This document shows positions 8,776-17,465 of a stretch of 63,151 nucleotides of DNA, piece after piece. The stretch is from positions 1 through 63,151 of the forward strand of contig JAFAUB010000111.1 of assembly GCA_019243635.1 (NCBI GenBank). The letters are read 5' to 3'. The notes beneath the pieces were generated by a model. It did not search any database, was not told where the DNA came from, and saw only the letters and a program-made list of their open reading frames with translations. The position numbers were made by a program, and so were the translations under genes. Source of the DNA: Pseudonocardiales bacterium. GTDB taxonomy: Bacteria > Actinomycetota > Actinomycetes > Mycobacteriales > Pseudonocardiaceae. Positions within the stretch are counted from its first letter, which is position 1, and every line of letters starts with the position of its first letter.

Positions 8776-9658
8776 TCAGTCTCGCCTGCTGTTGAGCACC
8801 GTGTTCAGGATGTCGCCGGCGTTGTCAGCTTGCTTCTGGCCGACCTCGGACCGGAGCACAGCCCACTTCGTCGGTGATGCCCTTGGCTTCCCGGTCCTTC
8901 AGGACGGCCATGAACGTGTTGATGCCGTTCAGGCTGCGAGGAAATCCCGCATAGGCGTACATCTGGACGAGGATTTCCTTGATCTCGTTGACCGTCAGCC
9001 CAGCGTCCAGGCCCTCGTTGAGGGCCGTGCGCAGCCGCGGCAGCTCGCCGCCGGCGGTGAACGCCGCGATGGTCGCCATGGCCTGCTGCCGGGCCGTCAA
9101 ACCCTGGTCCTCGTGCTGGGCATCGGCGCCGTACTGCTCGTCGGAGACCTTCTCCAGCCACTCGACGTTCTGGCCGTCGCGGACGCCGGTGAGCGCGATG
9201 TGCGTCATCGTCGAGGTCGGGGAGGCGCCGTGCCAGTGCTTGACGCCGGGCGGGCACCAGACCACGTCACCGGCCCGGATCTCCTCGATCGGTCCGCCCC
9301 ACTGCTGGGTGCGGCCGACGCCTTCCGTGACGATCAGCCGCTGCCCTGCCGGGTGGGTGTGCCACGCGGACCGTGCCCCGGGCTGAAAGGTGACATACGC
9401 GCCGCCGTACGCCGCTGCGTCCTCCTCAGCGAACAGGGGCTGGACGCGCACGTCGCCGGTGAAGTACTCCGCAGGCCCCTTGCCAGATGCCTGCGATCCG
9501 CTGCGAGTGATCACGTGCGACTCCTCCTCTTCCTCTGGCTGGGGCGGGGACGCCTGAGCGCCCGCTGCAGCAGCCACTGAGAACAGCGACAACGTCAGTG
9601 CCGCAAGAACCTTCTTCAGCTGTTCCCCCCGATGCGGTTTCCGACCGCATCGCCACAC
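8776..9658 (-). pseudogene. secreted cupin-carboxymuconolactone decarboxylase fusion with internal deletion
   Basis: A hydrophobic signal ([20 protein letters not shown]) precedes a cupin domain ([26 protein letters not shown]) and one carboxymuconolactone decarboxylase-like domain ([20 protein letters not shown]). The frame stops at 8825 with a foreign-looking tail. One frame over, [19 protein letters not shown] runs to a stop at 8776 and looks like the normal end of the second decarboxylase-like domain of this family. About 90-100 residues appear deleted, with a frame change at the joint near 8870. The start is unclear; the signal begins near 9619 with a Leu codon after GGGGGGAACAG. The cupin half might still fold. 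Confidence 0.6.
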
Positions 9659-10958
9659 GCGGGCCTGTCACGGACCGCTCGGGGGACCGAGCGGTGAGAC
9701 TGCCTGTGCTGGTCACTGTGCGCCTGATGGTCATGGTGTAGGCGGTCATCGCGAGCGCGGCCGAGACGACGGTGACGAGTCCGAGCGGGACGGCGTCGTC
9801 GGCGCCGCCGAGGCCGACCAGGGGTGCGGCGAGGCCACCGAACGCGAAGCGAGCGAGCCCGAGCAGGGAGGACGCGGTGCCGGCGATGTCGGGGTAGTTC
9901 GCCAGGGCGAGCGAGGTCGCGGGTGGGGACGTGACGGCGACACCGCTGACCATCGTCAGGAGCGAGACGATGACGGCGATCAGCGGCAGGTGCAGGGCGG
10001 CGGTGGCCAGCAGCCCGCCGGCGCCGAGCACGCACATGACGAGCCCGATCACCAGGGTGCCCTTCTCCGACCAGCGTTCGGCGAGCCGGCCGGCGACGTA
10101 GCCGAAGACCATGAAGCCGAGGGAGTTCAGGCCGAACGCGAACGAGTATTCCTGGGGCGAGAGCCGGTAGATGCCCTGCAGGACGTAGGTGGCGCCGCTG
10201 AGGTAGGCGAAGAGGGCGGCGTTGGTGAAGCCGGTGACGAGCACGGCGCCGAGGAACACGCGGTCGGCGAGCAGGCACCGGAAGTCGTGTGCCATGTGCG
10301 TCAGCTCTCCGGTGACGCGGTGGTGCTGCGGCAGCGTCTCGCGGAAGATGACGAGCGAGGCGAGGAGGATCGCGACGCCGACCGCGGCGAGGAACAGGAA
10401 GATGCCTCGCCAATCGGTGACCGAGGCGAGCTGCCCACCGATGACGGGCCCGATGATGGCCGCGAGTCCGCCGAGCACGGTGAGCCGGCCGTAGTAGCGG
10501 ACGAGTTTCCTGCCGGAGTAGAGGTCGCGGCCGGCGGCTTGGGCGACCACGATGCCGACGGCCCCGGCGAGGCCCTGGACGAACCGGGCGAGGATGAGCG
10601 TTTCGATGGTAGGGCTGACCGCGCACAGCGTCGAGGTGAGGATGTACGCGACGACGCCGACCAGCAGGGGGCGGCGGCGGCCGAACCGGTCGGACAGGGG
10701 TCCGGCGATGACCTGTCCGATGGCCAGCCCGAGCAGGCACGCGGTGACGGTGAGCTGCGCAGTCGAGGTGGCCGACTCCAGCTCGGTGGTGAGCGCGGGG
10801 AGCACGGGCAGGTAGAGGTCCATGGAGATCGGACCGAAGATCGTCAGCAGGCCCAGCACGACCGCCAGCGGACGGTCGACGGCCTGTTCGCGCGTCCTCA
10901 CCGCGTGGTGGTTCGTCCTGGTCGCCGCCGGGTCGGCGGTCGTGAGCGTGGCGGTCAC
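9426..10958 (-). CDS. MFS multidrug efflux transporter, Bcr/CflA type
   Basis: About twelve membrane segments with the MFS loop [16 protein letters not shown] after helix 2 and the first-helix signature [19 protein letters not shown] of the Bcr/CflA drug-proton antiporters. GTG at 10958 follows GGAAGGA. The membrane part ends near 9720. The remaining roughly 100 residues are polar, and the last 65-78 are read out of frame through the signal peptide and cupin start of the next gene on the same strand, so the native stop has probably been lost. It is likely co-transcribed with the alcohol dehydrogenase and cyclophilin-like genes upstream. The substrate is unknown. Confidence 0.8.
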   Translation of the reverse strand: MTATLTTADPAATRTNHHAVRTREQAVDRPLAVVLGLLTIFGPISMDLYLPVLPALTTELESATSTAQLTVTACLLGLAIGQVIAGPLSDRFGRRRPLLVGVVAYILTSTLCAVSPTIETLILARFVQGLAGAVGIVVAQAAGRDLYSGRKLVRYYGRLTVLGGLAAIIGPVIGGQLASVTDWRGIFLFLAAVGVAILLASLVIFRETLPQHHRVTGELTHMAHDFRCLLADRVFLGAVLVTGFTNAALFAYLSGATYVLQGIYRLSPQEYSFAFGLNSLGFMVFGYVAGRLAERWSEKGTLVIGLVMCVLGAGGLLATAALHLPLIAVIVSLLTMVSGVAVTSPPATSLALANYPDIAGTASSLLGLARFAFGGLAAPLVGLGGADDAVPLGLVTVVSAALAMTAYTMTIRRTVTSTGSLTARSPERSVTGPRVAMRSETASGGTAEEGSCGTDVVAVLSGCCSGRSGVPAPARGRGGVARDHSQRIAGIWQGACGVLHRRRARPAPVR

Positions 10959-11033
10959 GCTAGTGTCCTTCCGAGTCGAGATGCGCCGCCCGCCGCAGCC
11001 GCGGAGCGGGAGGCGGGCGGCGTGGGGACGGGC

Positions 11034-12056
11034 TTACGGGTGCAGCAGGGCCTTGATGGCGCGGCGCTCGTCCATGGCCTTGTAGCCTTCGGCGGCCTGC
11101 TCCAAGGGAAGGACGAGGTCGTAGACCATGCCGGGGTCGATCTGCCGGTTCCAGATCAGATCGATCAGCTCGGGCAGGAAGCGGCGCACGGGTGCGGGGC
11201 CGCCGTGTAGGTGCACGTGGGAGAAGAACAGCTCCTCACCGGGCAGCTCGACGCCGTGCGCGACGCCGACGTAGCCGACGTGTCCGCCGGGCCGGGTGGA
11301 GCGGATGGCCTGCATCATCGACTCCTGGGTGCCGACCGCCTCGATGACCGAGTGCGCGCCGAGCCCGTTGGTGAGGTCCTTGATCCGGGCGACGCCCTCG
11401 TCGCCGCGCTGGCTGACGATGTCCGTCGCGCCGTAGGCGATCGCGAGCTTCTGGCGGGGCTCGTGCCGGCTCATCGCGATGATGCGGTCCGCGCCGAGCT
11501 GCTTGGCCGCCAACACGCCGAGCAGCCCGACCGCGCCGTCGCCGACCACCGCGACGGTCTTGCCCGGACCGGCCTCGGCGGCCACGGCACCGAACCAGCC
11601 GGTGCCGAGTACGTCGGACACGGCGAGGACGCTCGGGACCAGGTCGTCCGACGGGACGTCCGGGGTGGCTACCAGGGTGCCGTCGGCCAGCGGGACGCGC
11701 AGGTACTCGGCCTGCGCGCCGAGCGCCCCCATAAGCTCGCGGTGGATACACGAGCTCTGGTAACCGGCCCGGCAGATCTCGCAGGTGTTGTCGGAGGCGA
11801 AGAACGAGCCGACCACGAACTGCCCCGGCTGCACGTTCCGAACGTCGCTGCCGACCTCCTCGACGATGCCGACGTACTCGTGCCCCATCGGCGACGGCCC
11901 GGTGATCTTCTCGATGCCCCGGTACGGCCACAGGTCCGAACCGCAGACACAGGTCGCGGACAACCGGATGACCGCGTCGGTCGGGAGGAGGATCCGCGGA
12001 TCCTCGCGCTCCTCCACCCGGACGTCACCGGGGGCGTGCAGAACAGCACCACGCAT
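11034..12056 (-). CDS. zinc-dependent medium-chain alcohol dehydrogenase
   Basis: A 340-residue NAD(P)-dependent oxidoreductase. The N-terminal GroES-like domain has catalytic zinc ligands in ATCVCGSDLWPY and GHEYVGIVEEVG, and a structural-zinc loop, CEICRAGYQSSC, that retains only part of the usual four cysteines. The Rossmann fold carries VAVVGDGAVGLLGVLAAKQL. ATG at 12056 follows AGGAGGAAC. It lies between the cyclophilin-like gene and the MFS gene on the same strand. This set, divergent from an MmyB-type regulator, is a familiar small stress-inducible cassette in actinomycetes. The substrate cannot be told from sequence. Confidence 0.88.
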   Translation of the reverse strand: MRGAVLHAPGDVRVEEREDPRILLPTDAVIRLSATCVCGSDLWPYRGIEKITGPSPMGHEYVGIVEEVGSDVRNVQPGQFVVGSFFASDNTCEICRAGYQSSCIHRELMGALGAQAEYLRVPLADGTLVATPDVPSDDLVPSVLAVSDVLGTGWFGAVAAEAGPGKTVAVVGDGAVGLLGVLAAKQLGADRIIAMSRHEPRQKLAIAYGATDIVSQRGDEGVARIKDLTNGLGAHSVIEAVGTQESMMQAIRSTRPGGHVGYVGVAHGVELPGEELFFSHVHLHGGPAPVRRFLPELIDLIWNRQIDPGMVYDLVLPLEQAAEGYKAMDERRAIKALLHP

Positions 12057-12094
12057 GATGGTTCCTCCTATGATCGTGATCAGGCCCGGCCGGG

Positions 12095-12655
12095 TCAGTC
12101 GAGCGGCTCGATCGTCATCTGGAAGTCCTCGCCGGCGGCGGCGATCACGTCCAGGCCGGTGTCGATGGTGCCGAGGCGGACCAGGCCGGGCTGCGGGATG
12201 GACTGGCCGTCGTCGGCGTAGAAGATCGCGATATCGTTTCCCGGCGCCCAGTGGGCGATCTCACCGACCTCGTAGCGGTACTCCCGGGTAGCGCCGCCGA
12301 CGTCGAGCCGGCGAGGCAGCCGGCCCGGCTTCTCCCGGCCGAACAGGTCATGCATGGAGATCGTCACGGGCAGCATCGCGGCGAAGTCTCGCGCCGGGGC
12401 CGTGTCGTCGACAGTGGCGGTCGCGACACGGTCGCCGATGATCAGCCGGATTCGGACGACACCGCTGGTATCAGTGGGCACGGTCTCTCCTGGGGCGGGC
12501 TCGCTGCTCGGCGTGACTGCCGGCGCCGCCGAGGATGCGGCGAATCGGCCTGCAGCATTCTCAGTGGCGTTCTCGGCGGTGCGGCCGGCAAGCAACCCGG
12601 CCAGGACGCCGGCAGCCACGCCGATGCGGGCTCGGTGGTGAATGGGGATGTTCAT
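12095..12655 (-). CDS. exported cyclophilin-like fold protein
   Basis: A 186-residue protein whose C-terminal 115 residues match the cyclophilin-like domain found in short actinobacterial and TM1367-like proteins (RIRLIIGDRVATATVDDT, MLPVTISMHDLFG, PGNDIAIFYADDG). The first 30 residues form a signal-type hydrophobic segment after MNIPIHHRARIG, followed by an Ala/Pro/Ser linker. ATG at 12655 follows GGAG. No peptidyl-prolyl isomerase active site is evident and the function is unknown. It is the first gene of the run leading into the dehydrogenase and exporter, 104 bases from the divergent regulator. Confidence 0.75.
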   Translation of the reverse strand: MNIPIHHRARIGVAAGVLAGLLAGRTAENATENAAGRFAASSAAPAVTPSSEPAPGETVPTDTSGVVRIRLIIGDRVATATVDDTAPARDFAAMLPVTISMHDLFGREKPGRLPRRLDVGGATREYRYEVGEIAHWAPGNDIAIFYADDGQSIPQPGLVRLGTIDTGLDVIAAAGEDFQMTIEPLD

Positions 12656-12759
12656 CACCACTCCAGGAAACCTTCTGTCTCCGAGGGCGGGGAGTTCCTG
12701 ATGAAAGATGTACTGGCAGGGCACCCCACCGCCGGGCCGCGGCACGTACCGTCGAAGCC

Positions 12760-13651
12760 GTGGACAACCGCACCGAGGTCCGCGAGTTCCTCGTCTCGCG
12801 GCGAGCCAAGATCACTCCCGAGCGGGCGGGCCTGCCCGCCGGGACCAACCGCCGCGTACCCGGGCTGCGCCGCACCGAAGTCGCCGCGCTGGCCGGCGTG
12901 AGCATCGAGTACTACTCCAAGCTCGAACGCGGTGCCCTGGCCGGGGTGTCAGCCGGCGTACTCGACGCCATCGCCCGCGCACTGCAGCTCGACGACGCCG
13001 AACGGGCGCACCTGTTCGACCTCGCCCGAGCCGCAGACGGCAGTACCACCCTCATACGGCCCCGGCGCCGCAGCTCGAAGCAGTGGACCCCGCACCGCAG
13101 CCTGCAATGGACCCTCGACGCCGTCACCGAAGGACCCGCGTTCGTGCGCAACGGGCGCATGGACCTGCTCGCCGCGAACCGGCTCGCCCGGGCCTTCTAC
13201 GCCCAGGTGTACGCCGACCCCCAGCGTCCCGCGAACGCTCGCCCGGTTCACCTTCCTCGACGACAACGCACACCGCTTCTACCCCGACTGGGACTCCGCC
13301 GCCGACATCTGCGTCGCCATCCTGCGCACCGAGGCCGGCCGCGACCCCCGCGACAAGGACCTCCACGACCTCGTCGGTGAGCTGTCCACCCGCAGCACCG
13401 AGTTCCGCGCCCGCTGGGGAGCCCACAACGTCCGTCACCACGGCACCGGCGCGAAGACCTTCCACCACCACATCATCGGCGACCTCACCCTCGCCTACGA
13501 AGGCCTGGAGATGGCCGCCGAACCCGGCCTCACCCTCACGATCTACACCGCCGAACCCGACTCCCCCTCCGAAGACGCGCTCCGCCTGCTCGCCTCCTGG
13601 GCCGCCTCACAGGAAGCGGACACCACCACGCGGAAGCTCTCCACCGAGTAG
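12760..13651 (+). pseudogene. MmyB-type XRE regulator, frameshifted
   Basis: The N-terminal helix-turn-helix (EVAALAGVSIEYYSKLERG) and the MmyB-like ligand-binding domain (RNGRMDLLAANRLARAFY) are read from GTG at 12760. Near 13235, after RPAN, the family sequence continues one frame over (LARFTFLDDNAHRFYPDW) and runs to a stop at 13651. One extra G explains it. In the first frame translation would carry on as low-complexity sequence. Members of this family usually repress or activate the divergent gene next to them, here the cyclophilin/dehydrogenase/exporter run. A sequencing error would give the same picture. Confidence 0.75.
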
Positions 13652-13712
13652 CAGGCCGCCGCGGTTCGCCGCGTTCTACACCCGCGTCGTAGGTCGACGC
13701 GCGGCGGCCAGG

Positions 13713-13953
13713 TCAACCCTCATACTCCGCCAGGTGCGCCACAGTGTTCCACTGATGACAGATCTGGACCGGCGCCTCGCCGAAGCGCGGGTACTGGTTG
13801 GTGAACTCGGCGAACCGGCGGATCAACCGCAACCGCAGCCAACGCCCGGCTTACCGAGACACGACAAGCAATTGCCCGATCCGTTCCTGGACCAACCAGG
13901 GCTGTGGGGATGACGTCCGCGCCGCACAGGGCGCGGTAGCGATTCGCGGTGGT
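13713..13953 (-). pseudogene. decayed coding remnant of unknown family
   Basis: The reverse strand has coding-like pieces in different frames: RLIRRFAEFTNQYPRFGEAP followed by VQICHQWNTVAHLAEYEG and a stop at 13713, and further upstream LVQERIGQLLVVSR ending in a stop. Frame changes between them mean no intact gene. I do not recognise the family. It lies directly beyond the truncated Fic gene. Confidence 0.35.
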
Positions 13954-14319
13954 TTTCTTGTTCGGTCAGATGGCGGTTGATGACGGCGGAGTGTCGTCGG
14001 TCCATCTGGACGGCGGCCGGCATGCCGAACACGTCTTCGGCGAAGGAGCCGAGGTGTTGCGGGAGGCAGAACAGGTCACCCTTGCCGATCGAAACCGAGC
14101 GCAGCTCGCCGACCCAGTCGTAGCGGTCGCCGAAGATGTAGCGGTGGAAAGCCTGCAGATGGGCCAGGGCGTACCGGCCCGACAGGCCGGTACGCCGAAG
14201 TTCGATCAACCGGTAGCTCGTCAGTTCCGACTCGGTCTGGGCGATCTTGGTGGCATCGATGATACTGAGCATGCTGCGCAGGACCCGGTTTCGAGATCGA
14301 TGTAGGGGTCCCCGCTCAC
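13954..14319 (-). pseudogene. Fic/Doc-family AMP-transferase toxin, truncated
   Basis: A GTG at 14319 overlaps the stop of the upstream antitoxin gene by four bases. The Fic N-terminal region is recognisable (ESELTSYRLIELRR, LQAFHRYIFGDRYDWVGELR, GKGDLFCLPQHLGSFAEDVF). A one-base loss early on puts the start out of frame with the rest. After DVFG the sequence no longer matches, and the catalytic HPFxxGNGR loop is absent. The toxin is therefore dead while its antitoxin remains intact. A second, shorter copy of the same locus lies at 2683-2866. Confidence 0.7.
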
Positions 14320-14639
14320 TTGCGGTAACGCCCCAGGGTGCGCTTGCGGGCCTCATCAGTGCTCATCCGGCCTTCGGCGATGGCCTCGATCATCTCCAGC
14401 CCCTCCGGACTTGGCTCGAGACCCTCGGCTCGCATCGACGCCAGAGCCTCCGCGACCGCCTCCCGCCGCTCGGTCGCCGCCAACAGCGACCGGTAGTGCG
14501 ACACTGACATGACAACTGCCTCCGGCTTCCGATGTGCACCGACGAACACCGGCCCGCTGTCTGGCTCCTGAACCCGTTTCAACGTCGCCGCCAGTCCCGT
14601 CCGTAACTCGCGAAACGAGAGAACCTCCGGCAGCTGCAT
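14316..14639 (-). CDS. Phd/YefM-like antitoxin
   Basis: A 107-residue protein with the type II antitoxin N terminus (PEVLSFRELRTGLAATLKRV, then VFVGAHRKPEAVVMSVSHY) and a helical, charged C-terminal toxin-binding tail ending in LGRYRK. ATG at 14639 is preceded by GTACGCAAACGAGTAC (14647-14662), whose GTAC ends could form an operator for autoregulation. Its partner Fic gene directly downstream is broken, so this is an orphan antitoxin. Antitoxins of this fold bind their own promoter through the N-terminal domain. Confidence 0.75.
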   Translation of the reverse strand: MQLPEVLSFRELRTGLAATLKRVQEPDSGPVFVGAHRKPEAVVMSVSHYRSLLAATERREAVAEALASMRAEGLEPSPEGLEMIEAIAEGRMSTDEARKRTLGRYRK

Positions 14640-14762
14640 GCAGGCAAGTGTACTCGTTTGCGTACGCGTTCTTGGCGTCGAGTCCGCTGCGGGTGCCTCC
14701 TCAGGACCCCGCGCGGTCGTTCGCCGCACTCGCAGGTAGGTCACCGGAGCGCACCCCACGGA

Positions 14763-15082
14763 GGCCGACAGCCGGCGGTCGCGCTTACACCCACGACGAC
14801 ACGCCGCTGGTCCGCTGTGGGGAGTCCGTCGCGCCGCACGTCACGTGGAGGTTACCGAATAACACGGTAACTGGGCGATCTGCGCAGTTACCCCAGTTAC
14901 GATGGGGACGGGTGGCGGAGTGGGGCGGTGAGGTAGTGGCCCCAGACGTCGGCCGGGCCGTTACTCTCCGCGTCGGTGAGCAGAGCTGACACCGCCGACC
15001 CACCGGGCCTCCCGCGAGACGACCCAGCCGCCATCACAAACCTAGGTAACCAAGTGTCCGTGCCCCCGTTAAAAGTGGCGAG
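14763..15082. repeat. right copy of the noncoding element with GTTACC boxes
   Basis: Same orientation and order of blocks as 7677-7938, with about 60 additional bases near 14905-14965. The central inverted repeat is stronger here: GTTACCG and CGGTAAC around a seven-base loop (14854-14874). Further GTTAC boxes follow near 14896, 14907 and 14971, and the block ends in GGTAACCAAGTG, then CCCCCGTTAAAAGTGGCGAG. It lies 55 bases upstream of the start of the gene at 15138, so here it may act as a promoter or operator region. Confidence 0.7.
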
Positions 15083-15137
15083 AGGAGCCGCTGACCCGTT
15101 ACCTTCCCTTGAAGCATACCAAGAAGAGAGCAGCCCC

Positions 15138-15515
15138 GTGAGCGACCTGCAGCCCGTCACCGCGAACGACGTCGACACCGTCCGTGCCATCGCTGAGCGG
15201 CACGCGAGCCACCCTGAGGTCACCGCGCACCTGTACGCCGCGGCTGACTACCTCGCCGTGCTCTATCGAGGGCAACAGGGGGAGCCTGAGGGAAGCGAGC
15301 TCACTGAGGGAGAGCCCGTCGTGGGCGATGCCTGTCCGATGAGGTGGGCTGTCCCCGTGAAATCCGTGGCCACTGGCTCTGACATGAAAGAGGAGACCTG
15401 CGGTCGGCCCGCCAGTGAGCCGGTGGAGTACCACGGTGTTCTGTACGTGGTGTGCACCGAGTGCAAGGACGAGCTGGTGAGCATGGGTGGCACACCATCG
15501 TGGTCCGGCTCATAG
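15138..15515 (+). CDS. hypothetical protein with C-terminal cysteine pair
   Basis: A 125-residue protein of unknown family. GTG at 15138 follows AAGAGAG. The N-terminal half is helical (TVRAIAERHASHPEVTAHLY). The C-terminal half has four cysteines, including YVVCTECKDELV, which could form a small zinc site. There is no signal peptide. It ends four bases before the frame of the secreted phosphoesterase and may share its promoter, within or just after the repeated element. Confidence 0.5.
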   Translation: MSDLQPVTANDVDTVRAIAERHASHPEVTAHLYAAADYLAVLYRGQQGEPEGSELTEGEPVVGDACPMRWAVPVKSVATGSDMKEETCGRPASEPVEYHGVLYVVCTECKDELVSMGGTPSWSGS

Positions 15516-15518
15516 CCG

Positions 15519-17435
15519 GTGGGCCCGGCTCCCCGTCAGCGGCAGTTTTCAGACATCAGAGCACTCTCCCACAAAAGATCATCTCTGACCGCTTTCCGCA
15601 GGCGTGTCGCCGTCGCGTTGATGGCGGTCACCGTGACCCTGGCGACGCTGGTGGTCGCCTCCTGCGCGGCGCAGCCCCATGGTGACCGACGCGGGCAGCC
15701 TCCGATCGGGCACGTGTGGACGATCATCCTGGAGAACAAGTCCTACGAGGCGACCTTCACCGGGCTGAACCGGAACGACTACCTGTGGAAGACGCTGCCC
15801 AGCTATGGACTGCTGCTGCGCCAGTACTACGGCACCGGGCACTTCAGCCTGGACAACTACATCAGCCTCGTCGGCGGCCAGGCGCCCACACCGGATAACC
15901 AGGACGACTGCCCGCGGTACAAGGACGTGCAGCCCGGCTCACCCAGCGCCGACGGCCAGGTCAACGCCTCCACCGGATGCGTCTACCCGGCCACGGTTGC
16001 GACCCTGTTCAACCAGCTGGACGACAGAGAGATCAGCTGGAAGGTCTACGCCCAGGATATGGGCAACACACCGTCCCGGGAGGACGCCTACCGCTGCGGC
16101 ATTCCCGGCTCCCCCGCCGGGGCCGGCGTACCCGACCCAGGCGGTGCGACCGCGCGCGACCAGTACGTCCCCAAACACAACCCGGCCCCCTGGTTCCACG
16201 CGGTGATAGACAGTCCCGTGGACTGCGCCAAGGTCGTGCCCCTGGGCGGCCTGCCCGCCACCGTCGGTCACCCAGCCGAGAACAGCCTGGCCCGGGATCT
16301 CGCCCGAGAGGCCAGCACACCGCAGTTCTCCTGGATCAGCCCGAACACCTGCTCCGACGCCCACGATGCGACCTGCCAGGGCGACAACCTCTCCGGTGAC
16401 CCGAACAACCACCAGGGCGGTCTCTACGCGGCCGACCTGTTCCTGGAGCAGGTCATCCCCCAGATCATGAGGTCCCCGGCGTTCCAGCACGACGGCATGA
16501 TCCAGATCATTTTCGACGAGGCCTTCCCGCCGTACAAGATGTACGGCAACTCCATCGCCGACTTCACCGGCAACACCACCACGAGCCTCAACACCCCCAC
16601 CGACACCGCACAGTCGATCGTCGCATGCTGCAACGAGCTCCCCGGCCCGAACACCACCCAGCCCGGGTTCCATGCCTTCGGTCAGGACACCACCCCCGGC
16701 GGCGGGATCATCGGAGCGGTGTTCATCAGCCGGTTCATCCGTCCCGGATCCATCACCGACCAGCCTTACAACCACTACAGCTGGCTGCGCAGCATGGAGG
16801 ACCTGTTCGGGGTGGACCAGGGCGGGGCCGACGGCCAGGGACATCTCGGTTACGCCGGCGCGCAGGGCCTGCGACCCTTCGGCGCCGACGTCTACAACAA
16901 CCCCGACGGCCGAGCCCTCCCGCCCGCCCCGTCCGGCGTGGTGGTCTACCCCGCCACCGCCTCATCCGACGACCCGGACAACCCGATCGTGACTGCGGTT
17001 CCCACTCTCACCCCACCGGCGACCCTCACGCCGATGCCGGCCGCACCAGGCCACCCACAGATCGCCGCCATCGGGACCCCATTCCCCGCGACCCTGCCCG
17101 GCACCGGCAGCGGCACCGTCACCGCGCTCGGCCCTCAGCTCGACCCGCCATCGGGCACCCCGTTCCCGGTCGAACAGACCCGCGCCACCATCACCATCCG
17201 GACGAGCGCGGTCACCGGTGGTCTCGCCCTACGCGCCGGCGACGTCACAGTCCGTGATGACCAGGGCACGGACATCCCCCTCGTACCCGTCGGGCCGGCC
17301 ACCGTCACCTCCAGCCCCGCCCAGCCGGCGGACCTCGTCCTCTCCGGCACCTTCCACACCGGCGCCGCCCAGGTCACCTGGCGCGCCCACGGCGCCGTCA
17401 TCGCGATCTGGACCTTCGCCGTCGAGCTGGACTGA
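15519..17435 (+). CDS. secreted lipoprotein phosphoesterase (phospholipase C/acid phosphatase family)
   Basis: A frame of up to 638 residues from GTG at 15519; the true start may be internal, nearer the signal sequence. A signal peptide (VALMAVTVTLATLVVASC) ends in a lipobox cysteine. The phosphoesterase domain shows the family features: VWTIILENKSYEATF with the catalytic-type Glu-Asn, a GTGHFSLDNYISLVGGQAPT segment, DPNNHQGG and IIFDEAFPP. A Pro/Thr-rich linker follows, then about 110 residues of beta-rich sequence. It probably acts at the cell surface on phosphate esters; the substrate is unknown. Confidence 0.8.
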   Translation: MGPAPRQRQFSDIRALSHKRSSLTAFRRRVAVALMAVTVTLATLVVASCAAQPHGDRRGQPPIGHVWTIILENKSYEATFTGLNRNDYLWKTLPSYGLLLRQYYGTGHFSLDNYISLVGGQAPTPDNQDDCPRYKDVQPGSPSADGQVNASTGCVYPATVATLFNQLDDREISWKVYAQDMGNTPSREDAYRCGIPGSPAGAGVPDPGGATARDQYVPKHNPAPWFHAVIDSPVDCAKVVPLGGLPATVGHPAENSLARDLAREASTPQFSWISPNTCSDAHDATCQGDNLSGDPNNHQGGLYAADLFLEQVIPQIMRSPAFQHDGMIQIIFDEAFPPYKMYGNSIADFTGNTTTSLNTPTDTAQSIVACCNELPGPNTTQPGFHAFGQDTTPGGGIIGAVFISRFIRPGSITDQPYNHYSWLRSMEDLFGVDQGGADGQGHLGYAGAQGLRPFGADVYNNPDGRALPPAPSGVVVYPATASSDDPDNPIVTAVPTLTPPATLTPMPAAPGHPQIAAIGTPFPATLPGTGSGTVTALGPQLDPPSGTPFPVEQTRATITIRTSAVTGGLALRAGDVTVRDDQGTDIPLVPVGPATVTSSPAQPADLVLSGTFHTGAAQVTWRAHGAVIAIWTFAVELD

Positions 17436-17465
17436 TCGACCGCTCGCGACCGCCGAGACCGAGGC

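Noticed and set aside
9990..11210. A 406-codon open frame on the plus strand
   Set aside because: It is antisense to the MFS and dehydrogenase genes, with Gly/Glu/Asp-rich composition and no family signature.
12708..13913. A 401-codon Arg/Pro/Thr-rich open frame on the plus strand
   Set aside because: It shadows the regulator gene in another frame; residue composition is typical of out-of-frame GC-rich DNA.
13954..14319. A working Fic toxin paired with the antitoxin at 14316
   Set aside because: The catalytic HPFxxGNGR loop is missing and the start is out of frame with the body.
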